From contig JAKSDL010000491.1 of assembly GCA_022360105.1 (NCBI GenBank), forward strand, positions 1 to 11,489: DNA of 11,489 nt, in the 5' to 3' direction. The notes below the pieces were generated by a model. The model was not told the DNA's origin. It saw nothing but the letters and a program-made list of their open reading frames with translations, and ran no database searches. A program made the position numbers and the translations under genes. Each line of letters opens with the position of its first letter. Position 1 is the first letter of the stretch. This document shows, piece after piece, positions 6,125 to 11,489 of this stretch. This DNA is from Pseudomonadota bacterium. GTDB lineage: Bacteria; SAR324; XYD2-FULL-50-16; JAHJRI01.

Positions 6125-6601
6125 ATGAATAAGTCGTCCCTCAACAACAAGGAAACCATTGTCATCACGAAAGAAGATGCCAATTTTCGTATGGATAAAC
6201 ACGGTCGCTGGATAAATGACGGTGGTCCAGTCGAAAAAGCTTCCATTATCCGCTATTTGAATTCTGCCATTGAAAAGGACGAGAATGGCTTTTATGTAAC
6301 CCATATGCTGGGCGACAGAAGGGAAAAGGTTTATTTCGAATATGAGGATACTGCGCTATTTGTCATCGATCTGAAGCTAAATGGAAATGACATTTCCCTG
6401 CTGCTCAATACAAAAAGGCGATTAAAACTGGAACCCGCAGGTTTATTCCTGAAGGATGACAGTCTTTATCTTGAGCAAAGCGGTCACGTGATTAAATTTA
6501 ATGAACGGGCGATGGTGAAAATGGCCCCTTTTCTGGCAGAAAGTGAGGAAGGGTTGGTAGTCGCCATCAACGGCCAGAAACAGGTTATTCGGGAAGAATG
6601 A
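6125..6601 (+). CDS. DUF1285-like hypothetical protein
   Basis: This 158-residue soluble protein has no signal peptide or membrane segment. Its sequence follows the DUF1285 pattern: an N-terminal strand pair ITKEDANFRMDKHGRWINDG with the following PVEKASIIRYLNSAIEKDENGFYVT, then the REKVYFEYEDTALFVIDLKL region (about 69-89). The C-terminal third (about 100-158) is strand-rich and less conserved. The family is of unknown function and I give none. It starts 35 bp after the ICMT-like gene and lacks a strong Shine-Dalgarno, so translational coupling or co-transcription is likely. Assignment rests on pattern memory, not on a search. Confidence 0.6.
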   Translation: MNKSSLNNKETIVITKEDANFRMDKHGRWINDGGPVEKASIIRYLNSAIEKDENGFYVTHMLGDRREKVYFEYEDTALFVIDLKLNGNDISLLLNTKRRLKLEPAGLFLKDDSLYLEQSGHVIKFNERAMVKMAPFLAESEEGLVVAINGQKQVIREE

Positions 6602-6658
6602 TTTTAGTTTGGATTTTTGTGTCGTCCCGATGGGACTCATTGGCAGGGCGGATGATCA

Positions 6659-6678
6659 CCAGCGGTTAAAACCGCTGG
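6659..6678. repeat. Perfect inverted repeat CCAGCGGTT-AA-AACCGCTGG
   Basis: Nine-base arms with a two-base centre form a perfect palindrome, followed by GCTACTATCTG and then a second small hairpin GCTCC-CAC-GGAGC (6691-6703). The layout resembles REP/BIME-type intergenic repeats seen in many proteobacterial genomes. Confidence 0.8.
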
Positions 6679-6721
6679 CTACTATCTGTCGCTCCCACGG
6701 AGCTGATTATTACAACAACCC

Positions 6722-6750
6722 GATGGGAAGGTCGCGCCGGCCCATCCTAC
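6722..6750 (-). repeat. Dispersed imperfect-palindrome repeat, copy 1
   Basis: Read on the minus strand, AGGATGGGCCGGCG is followed, after 3 nt, by CCTTCCCATC. Terminal arms are GATGGG (6722-6727) and CCCATC (6741-6746). It is closely similar to the plus-strand copy at 11096-11121 (AGGATGGACCGGCG, then CCTGCCCATC). Confidence 0.75.
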
Positions 6751-6851
6751 AATACTGGCTTTACCGACCCATTCTACATTTAATTGCAAATTGTGAACTT
6801 CAAATTCCTAACTTTCCAAATGTAACGGATACCCCGGATTTATCTCCCGGT

Positions 6852-8255
6852 TTAACTTTTAATGCTTTCCAACACATCGACCATGAACTGTTCCACATCC
6901 CAAGCCTTAACATCGTGCGTTACTCCCAGTCTGACAATCACAACCTTTCTGGAAGGTATTACGGCGACAATCTGGCTGTTAAACCCGCCAAAATAGTAAA
7001 GATCGGTTGGCAATTTAGGATAGAGGCGATTTTCGGGATTGCCGTCTTCTCCCCTGTTCAGCCAAATATGCGCTCCATATTCCCCTTTAGGAGATTTTGG
7101 GGTAGGTGTAGTGGAGTACTTAACCCAGCCGTCATCAAAGATTTTGTCGTCACCCCAGACACCGTCATTTAGATATAGCAAACCAATTCTGGCCCAATCC
7201 CGAGCTGTGGCAAACATATAACTGGAGCCGACAAATGATCCGGATGCGTCCGGTTCGATGATAGCTGAATGCATGGATAATCTGTCAAACAATTGTTGTC
7301 TGGCAAAGTTATTAAAAGAAACCAGTGTTCCCCCTGTTTTATTCCGGATAATACGAGCGACGATATTTGCCGTACCGCTGGAATAATTCCAAATGGTATC
7401 TGGCGGCCCTGCCAGAGGCTTCGAAGCTGCAAAGTCAGCCATGCTTTTGGAGTCATACAGCATATGCACTACATCAGTAAACGGTTCATAGGCCTCCTTG
7501 AAATCCAGTCCGTCCGACATTCTCAACAATTGATCAATGGTGATTTCCCCGCGCGAATCACCGTCGTTTTGCCAGGCTTCAACCGGAGCTTTTTCATTCA
7601 GATCCATTTTGCCTGCTTTAATCAGAATCCCGGCCAGTGCACTGGTAACGCTTTTTGACATGGACCAGCCCAGCATTGGTGTAGAGGGTGTAAACTGCTT
7701 TTCATATTTCTCGGCCACAATTCTGTTTTTAAATACAATAACTACAGCCTGGGTGTTCCTGAGGTTTTGCTCAGACGGTTCTTTGAAAGCCTCTTCCACA
7801 ACCCGGTTTAGCCGCATTTGATCTACTTCTGGCGGCAGATTTGATAAATCCACCATTTCGCCGAAAGGCCACGCTTTCTGCAAATCCGGTTCGGTTTGCT
7901 CCAAGGCTCCTTCCGCTTGCTGAACAAGCTCTTCTCGTGTGGTATCGATAGCCAGGGTGCAGCCGAATCCTTTTCTGTAGACGGCTGTTTTTGGACGCCA
8001 AAAACCAAATCCTGCTGAACTGACCGTTCCGGCTTCTCGATCCACACTGATTTCGAACAAGGTAAACAAAGGGTTGGTGGGCTTTACATCGTTTTCAAAT
8101 ACCCAATCCGGGTCACGACCTGCCAGAAATGTTTGCGAGCAGACGTACTTGGATGAATACCCCGAACCGATGGGCATGGCCCCATCCAGATAATATATTC
8201 CGGCACCTAGAATAACCAAAAAAATAACAACTATCACTATGACTGCTTTTTTCAT
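6852..8255 (-). CDS. Membrane-anchored serine hydrolase, class C beta-lactamase/6-aminohexanoate-dimer hydrolase (NylB)-like
   Basis: From the ATG at 8255 the protein has 467 residues. Residues 1-22 (MKKAVIVIVVIFLVILGAGI and on) form a signal anchor, placing the rest in the periplasm or outer envelope. The penicillin-binding/beta-lactamase fold shows SxxK at S198-K201 (GWSMSKSV), with S198 the predicted nucleophile and K201 the general base. Tyr-Ser-Ser follows at 291-293 (WNYSSGTANI), and FGGFNSQIVAV (422-432) sits at the third motif position. This family includes esterases, amidases and D-aminopeptidases; the true substrate is unknown and antibiotic resistance is not implied. I chose the start at 8255, not the in-frame ATG at 8306, because GGGAGG (8265-8260) lies 4 nt upstream and the signal sequence begins there. 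The gene is divergent from the alpha/beta hydrolase. Confidence 0.88.
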   Translation of the reverse strand: MKKAVIVIVVIFLVILGAGIYYLDGAMPIGSGYSSKYVCSQTFLAGRDPDWVFENDVKPTNPLFTLFEISVDREAGTVSSAGFGFWRPKTAVYRKGFGCTLAIDTTREELVQQAEGALEQTEPDLQKAWPFGEMVDLSNLPPEVDQMRLNRVVEEAFKEPSEQNLRNTQAVVIVFKNRIVAEKYEKQFTPSTPMLGWSMSKSVTSALAGILIKAGKMDLNEKAPVEAWQNDGDSRGEITIDQLLRMSDGLDFKEAYEPFTDVVHMLYDSKSMADFAASKPLAGPPDTIWNYSSGTANIVARIIRNKTGGTLVSFNNFARQQLFDRLSMHSAIIEPDASGSFVGSSYMFATARDWARIGLLYLNDGVWGDDKIFDDGWVKYSTTPTPKSPKGEYGAHIWLNRGEDGNPENRLYPKLPTDLYYFGGFNSQIVAVIPSRKVVIVRLGVTHDVKAWDVEQFMVDVLESIKS

Positions 8256-8462
8256 GTTTCCTCCCTGAAATTGCTTAATAATCCTTCCAAAAAACTGCTG
8301 CATCAACCCTAAGGATTTTCATAAAAAAAGGCAAATGGAAATACAGGTTGTGGAGAATACCGGTTCCGGATACAAAGTCATTGTTTTTTAATACTTCCTG
8401 GCATATGATCAAAAGATCCGGCTCAACAGGCTTCAAACAACTATATCAAGCAAGGGAATGCT
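8256..8462. other. Divergent intergenic region with Shine-Dalgarno and candidate promoter
   Basis: On the minus strand GGGAGG (8265-8260) sets the serine hydrolase start. On the plus strand TTGTTT (8381-8386) and TATGAT (8404-8409), 17 bp apart, form a plausible promoter for the alpha/beta hydrolase, with a start near 8416. The -10 matches at 5 of 6 positions. AAGGGA just before the ATG at 8463 is a weak ribosome site. Confidence 0.45.
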
Positions 8463-9464
8463 ATGATCTACAATGATTTTAAATTTGCCAGTGAAGACGG
8501 TCAGGACATATTTGTAGCAAACTGGTCGCCTGACAAGAAAACCAGGGCCAAAGCTGTTCTGCAGATTGCCCACGGTATGGCTGAACACATAGGGCGGTAC
8601 AATCGGTTTGCGTCATTTCTTACCAAACAGGGATATATTGTTTATGGGAACGATCATCGCGGCGCAGGAAAAACAGCAGGAGTGATGGAAAACGTGGGCT
8701 TTTTTGCAGACAACGGAGGTTTCCAACGCGTTGTTCAGGATTTGAGGCAACTGACTGGGATCATCAGGGAAAATCACGCTGATCTTCCGGTATTCCTGTT
8801 TGGACATAGTATGGGGTCGTTGCTGGTAAGAGAATACATTTCCGGTCCATGCGATTTAATTAAAGGTGCCATCCTTTCCGGAACTCCCCGGAATCCCGGC
8901 CTAATGGGTAAGGTGGGTGAGTTTCTGGCAAAAATGCAATCATCCTTCCAGGGTAAACGAACCAAGAGTCGGATGTTGGACAAAATGACCTTTGGAAGTT
9001 TTAATTCCAGGTTCAAGCCCAATCGCACTGATTTCGACTGGCTTACCAGGGATAACGCCGAAGTGGATAAATATATCGAAGATCCTTATTGCGGAAATAT
9101 CTATAGTGCAGGCTTTTTCTTTGATCTTTTCCATGGCTCAATTGAATTGTTCAAACCGGAAAAACAAAGGAGCACCCCAAACTCTTTGCCTATTTTATTG
9201 TTTTCAGGAGAATTTGATCCTGTGGGTGGGGCAGGAAAGGTTGAAAAGGTGGCTCAGACCTACCTGGAAAGCGGTTCAAGTGACGTAAGTGTAAAAATCT
9301 ATCCGGAAGGTCGGCACGAAATGCTGAATGAAACCAACAAAGAGGAAGTGTTTCAAGATGTAATAACCTGGCTTGATGACCATCTTGATGATGGTCATCC
9401 CGATGTAATGCTTCAAAATCAACTTGAATTGGAATCCAAGCCCGATCGTTCAGCTTTGTCGTAA
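8463..9464 (+). CDS. Alpha/beta hydrolase, monoacylglycerol lipase/lysophospholipase type
   Basis: This 333-residue cytosolic protein belongs to the Hydrolase_4 (monoglyceride lipase/PldB-like) group. After an N-terminal strand pair come the oxyanion-side motif QIAHGMAEHIGRY (34-46) and YGNDHRGAGKT (61-71). The nucleophile elbow is GHSMGS, with S116. The acid is D252 in LFSGEFDPVGG and the histidine is H285 in YPEGRHEMLNE, giving a complete triad in the family order. Residues 145-235 form the lid or cap region. The likely reaction is ester hydrolysis of monoacylglycerols or lysophospholipids; the true substrate is not known. About 30 residues after the catalytic core (from about 305) are acidic and may be dispensable. 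The gene is divergent from the serine hydrolase and convergent with the PLP enzyme. Confidence 0.9.
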   Translation: MIYNDFKFASEDGQDIFVANWSPDKKTRAKAVLQIAHGMAEHIGRYNRFASFLTKQGYIVYGNDHRGAGKTAGVMENVGFFADNGGFQRVVQDLRQLTGIIRENHADLPVFLFGHSMGSLLVREYISGPCDLIKGAILSGTPRNPGLMGKVGEFLAKMQSSFQGKRTKSRMLDKMTFGSFNSRFKPNRTDFDWLTRDNAEVDKYIEDPYCGNIYSAGFFFDLFHGSIELFKPEKQRSTPNSLPILLFSGEFDPVGGAGKVEKVAQTYLESGSSDVSVKIYPEGRHEMLNETNKEEVFQDVITWLDDHLDDGHPDVMLQNQLELESKPDRSALS

Positions 9465-9602
9465 TTCTTTCAGCAGGGTCTTAGACTTGGCAACAAGAGA
9501 GTCCCTTGGTGACTACCCTTAACTCAATGACATTGATGTAGCGCCGCCCTGCCATTTGTCTTCTTAATCTTAGAAACATTTCGACAAAAAAACACCTCGA
9601 CC
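9465..9602. other. Convergent intergenic region
   Basis: This 138-bp gap lies between the 3' ends of the alpha/beta hydrolase and the PLP enzyme. It has a 13-bp palindrome TCAATG-A-CATTGA (9524-9536) but no stem with a T-run, so no intrinsic terminator is called. Confidence 0.5.
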
Positions 9603-11021
9603 TCAAACCGTGTAAAACAGATCCAAATACCCATGTAACAGCTCATTGATCATCCGGTTGCCTTCAGTAGAACCCGATATACCGTATATTGCGCTGGTGT
9701 CGGAATGGGTCCCCGTTTTTGATTTTGCGTATTCCACTCCTTCGGTAAGATCCTTGATCAATCGTTCGGCGACACCGGGTATGACTGTCTGCGGGCGGGT
9801 AACGCAGAAATGCAAAGCCGGGGGATGTTGAAAAACATTGAAACGCCATCCTTTCTCTTTCAGGAAATCATTGACATGATAAACATCTACCTCTTCCGAG
9901 CGGAAGCTGATGATAAAAGTCGGATCTCCAATGATCGTCAATTCGGGAATGGTTTCGATGCCTGCCTTAATCTCATCAGCAACCTTCATCAGATCTCCGG
10001 CAATGGACAGATACCCTTCCACACCCAGGTTCACCATGGCTGCCCACATGGAAGCTGTTAAGCCACCGGACCGACTACCTGACGCAGATGGCGATAAATA
10101 GGTACCTCCGACCCAATCGGGATCGGTGAAATACTGGTACTTACGAAAATCCTTGTTGCGGTATAGCACAACGGAAGTCCCCTTTAATCCATACCCAAAT
10201 TTGTGTGTGTCAGCCGACATGGAGGTTAAGCCAGGCAATCTGAAGTCAAACGGCGGTATCCGGTAACCAAGCTTTTCCACCCAGGGCAGGATAAATCCAC
10301 CCAAACAACCATCGATGTGCATCCAGAGCTTGTGCTTTAATGCAATCTCAGACAGTTCTTCCATGGGATCAATTAAACCGTATGGATAGTTACCCGCACT
10401 TCCCACAATGGCAACCGTATTGGATGTGATGGCCGCTTCCACGGCTTTGGGATCGACTCTGAAATCAGGAAGCTCGCAAGGCAAATGAATCATTTTCATT
10501 CCAAAATATTCGTCAGCCTTTCTAAAAGCCGAATGCGCCGTACCGGGTAAAATGACTTCGGGATTATCTATTCCTTTTTCGGTTTTTGCCTTGTCCCTGT
10601 ATACCTTCATTGCCATCAAAATGCTTTCCGATCCCCCGGAAGTAAGAGTTCCGCAAACCTGGTCATCCGTTTTGTCGCTATTAACTGCTTCGGCGTTCAG
10701 CATACCGGCTGTCATGGAAACGATTTCAGCCTCAAACTTGGACATGCTGGGACAAAGGTCCGCCTGAATGACATTGATATGCGAATACAATGCGAAAACC
10801 TTATTCATAAAAGCCCGGTGTTCTTCACCCGCATGATAAAAGGTACCCGATGCCTGACCAGACTGCCACTTAGTGTTTTCCTCAGTCGCCATGGTTTCGA
10901 TTTCTTTGTATATATCTTCATAGTGGCGTCCTTTCTCCGGAATACGATGATAACTTTGAAATCGCCCTTCATAAGGTTTGAATGGATTGGCGGGTTGTTG
11001 GTTATTTGGTTTGTCAGACAT
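9603..11021 (-). CDS. PLP-dependent lyase/decarboxylase resembling sphingosine-1-phosphate lyase
   Basis: From the ATG at 11021 the protein has 472 residues and the fold-type I PLP layout of the group II decarboxylase/S1P lyase family. CGTLTSGGSESILMA (123-137) binds the cofactor phosphate, HIDGCLGG (235-242) contains the aspartate D237 that contacts the pyridine nitrogen, and SADTHKFGYGLKG (269-281) carries the predicted Schiff-base lysine K274. YFTDPDWVGGTYLSPSASGSRSGG recalls S1P lyases rather than glutamate decarboxylases. S1P lyases split sphingosine phosphates into phosphoethanolamine and a long-chain aldehyde. The eukaryotic N-terminal membrane segment is absent, as usual in bacteria. 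The native substrate is uncertain; an amino-acid decarboxylase is the alternative. The start was chosen because GAGGAG (about 11032-11027) precedes it; the in-frame ATG at 11126 would add 35 residues unlike the family. Confidence 0.82.
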   Translation of the reverse strand: MSDKPNNQQPANPFKPYEGRFQSYHRIPEKGRHYEDIYKEIETMATEENTKWQSGQASGTFYHAGEEHRAFMNKVFALYSHINVIQADLCPSMSKFEAEIVSMTAGMLNAEAVNSDKTDDQVCGTLTSGGSESILMAMKVYRDKAKTEKGIDNPEVILPGTAHSAFRKADEYFGMKMIHLPCELPDFRVDPKAVEAAITSNTVAIVGSAGNYPYGLIDPMEELSEIALKHKLWMHIDGCLGGFILPWVEKLGYRIPPFDFRLPGLTSMSADTHKFGYGLKGTSVVLYRNKDFRKYQYFTDPDWVGGTYLSPSASGSRSGGLTASMWAAMVNLGVEGYLSIAGDLMKVADEIKAGIETIPELTIIGDPTFIISFRSEEVDVYHVNDFLKEKGWRFNVFQHPPALHFCVTRPQTVIPGVAERLIKDLTEGVEYAKSKTGTHSDTSAIYGISGSTEGNRMINELLHGYLDLFYTV

Positions 11022-11095
11022 GAAGACTCCTCTAATTAACAATTGATTATAAAATGGGACATGTTTGTATAAACAACCGTTGTGGTTCAAGTTTA

Positions 11096-11121
11096 GGATG
11101 GACCGGCGAAGCCTGCCCATC
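11096..11121 (+). repeat. Dispersed imperfect-palindrome repeat, copy 2
   Basis: AGGATGGACCGGCG, 3 nt, then CCTGCCCATC. It matches the minus-strand copy at 6722-6750 with only a few substitutions in the loop. Confidence 0.75.
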
Positions 11122-11165
11122 TGCATTTTTAATGGTGAAAAACAGATTAGCTATGGGGCTGATTG

Positions 11166-11189
11166 ATGGGCAACGAGTTGCCATCCTAC
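11166..11189 (-). repeat. Dispersed imperfect-palindrome repeat, copy 3 (inverted to copy 2)
   Basis: On the minus strand it reads AGGATGGCAACTCG followed by TTGCCCATC. The ends agree with copies 1 and 2 while the centre differs, with its own GGCAAC/GTTGCC pairing, which keeps the hairpin. Together with copy 2 it forms a larger inverted pair about 45 bp apart. Confidence 0.65.
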
Positions 11190-11416
11190 CAATGGTTCCA
11201 AATGCATTGCCGATTCGCAGTTATCAATTGACTATTAATAATCCTTCGTAATGAACTCAAGTTTCGCACCTACTTTTGCAGGAGATGATTTGTATGGAAC
11301 ATCAGCTATTCAGTTAAAATCATTTGGCTATTAGCGACCAGCTGCTGGCTTTGATACGACTCGCTTCGCTCCATTATTTTGGGTATTCATGTAAACGTAC
11401 CGAAGGTGCTCAGTTT

Positions 11417-11453
11417 AAAGCTAAAAGCTAACTGCCAGTAGCTAATAGCTTTT
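11417..11453. repeat. AGCT-rich inverted repeat AAAAGCTA ... TAGCTTTT
   Basis: AAAAGCTA (11423-11430) and TAGCTTTT (11446-11453) are complementary with a 15-nt loop that itself holds AGCTA and TAGCT. A diverged inverted relative (GGCTATTAGCGACCAGC) starts near 11327. Confidence 0.6.
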
Positions 11454-11489
11454 ATGTAAAAGTCATCTTCCTCAGTGAACTGCAGAGCC

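Larger units (their letters stand above)
6602..6851. other. Intergenic region rich in palindromes
   Basis: This 250-bp spacer lies between the convergent ends of the DUF1285-like gene and the serine hydrolase gene. It contains TCCCGATGGGA (6625-6635), a perfect 20-bp inverted repeat (6659-6678), GCTCC-CAC-GGAGC (6691-6703), and one copy of the dispersed AGGATGG...CCCATC element. None has a T-run, so no intrinsic terminator is called. No open frame here looks like a gene. Confidence 0.7.
11022..11489. other. Repeat-rich intergenic region to the window edge
   Basis: No gene is supported. On the minus strand a perfect TATAAT (11051-11046) with TTGTTT 19 bp upstream (11076-11071) could be the promoter of the PLP enzyme gene, leaving a short leader of about 18 nt. 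The rest holds two inverted copies of a dispersed palindrome (11096-11121 and 11166-11189) and AGCT-rich inverted repeats (11327-11355 and 11417-11453). Confidence 0.5.

Noticed and set aside
6609..7172. Plus-strand frame of 187 codons overlapping the serine hydrolase 3' end
   Set aside because: It spans the palindrome cluster and then runs antisense to a well-supported gene, with no recognisable domain.
8256..8306. Longer start for the serine hydrolase at 8306
   Set aside because: The strong GGGAGG site and the signal sequence both point to the ATG at 8255.
9375..9399. Perfect 10-bp inverted repeat GATGACCATC-TTGAT-GATGGTCATC
   Set aside because: It lies inside the alpha/beta hydrolase gene where the repeated acidic DDHLDDGH codons explain it; no T-run follows.
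9524..9536. Palindrome TCAATG-A-CATTGA in the convergent gap
   Set aside because: It has no loop or T-run for a terminator and no nearby promoter to regulate.
11022..11126. Longer start for the PLP enzyme at 11126
   Set aside because: The added 35 residues overlap the repeat copy at 11096 and are unlike the family; GAGGAG precedes the ATG at 11021.

Overview
The window holds one end of a type I-F CRISPR-Cas locus (about 1-4860, all protein genes on the minus strand), followed by a chromosomal stretch of metabolic and lipid-related genes (about 5450-11020) separated by repeat-rich intergenic DNA. The moderate base composition, the DUF1285-like protein, the bacterial sphingosine-1-phosphate-lyase-type enzyme and the palindromic intergenic repeats suggest a Gram-negative proteobacterium in the broad sense. 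A Desulfobacterota member or a gammaproteobacterium both fit; I cannot decide from sequence alone.

CRISPR region. Reading along the minus strand from right to left: a WYL-domain transcriptional regulator (4860-3856), a 305-bp gap with two hairpins, cas1 of subtype I-F (3550-2600), a 385-bp gap, and the start of the cas2-3 fusion (2214 to beyond position 1; 738 residues visible, no frameshift). The csy genes, cas6f and the main array are not in the window and would lie to the left. Cas1 keeps its four expected metal ligands. Cas2-3 keeps its HD residues, Walker A and the DEID box, so the machinery looks intact.

The main discovery is in the cas1/cas2-3 gap. On the PLUS strand, opposite to the cas genes, there are two degenerate I-F repeats (2502-2529 and 2555-2582) enclosing a single 25-nt spacer. 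The spacer is shorter than the usual 32 nt. Its first 17 nt match a site in the same gap (2354-2370) at 15 positions. The two mismatches fall at positions 6 and 12, the bases that Cascade flips out of the heteroduplex. The site has a correct I-F PAM (CC, 2352-2353). PAM and seed lie on the -35 box of a good minus-strand promoter (TTGGCA, 18 bp, TATATT) directed at cas2-3. This is the signature of a CreR-type cas-regulating RNA: a crRNA-like guide that should direct Csy/Cascade to repress cas2-3 (and any csy genes co-transcribed with it) without completing an R-loop or triggering cleavage. It would form a feedback loop sensing free Cascade, array crRNA abundance and anti-CRISPRs.

Right half. 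A plus-strand pair (5454-6601) encodes an ICMT/NnrU-like membrane protein and a DUF1285-like protein. Next come a minus-strand, membrane-anchored serine hydrolase of the class C beta-lactamase/NylB type (8255-6852), a divergent alpha/beta hydrolase of the monoacylglycerol lipase type (8463-9464), and a convergent PLP-dependent enzyme resembling sphingosine-1-phosphate lyase (11021-9603). The intergenic spacers at 6602-6851 and 11022-11489 contain copies of one dispersed imperfect palindrome and other hairpins. No tRNA, rRNA or transposase gene was seen.
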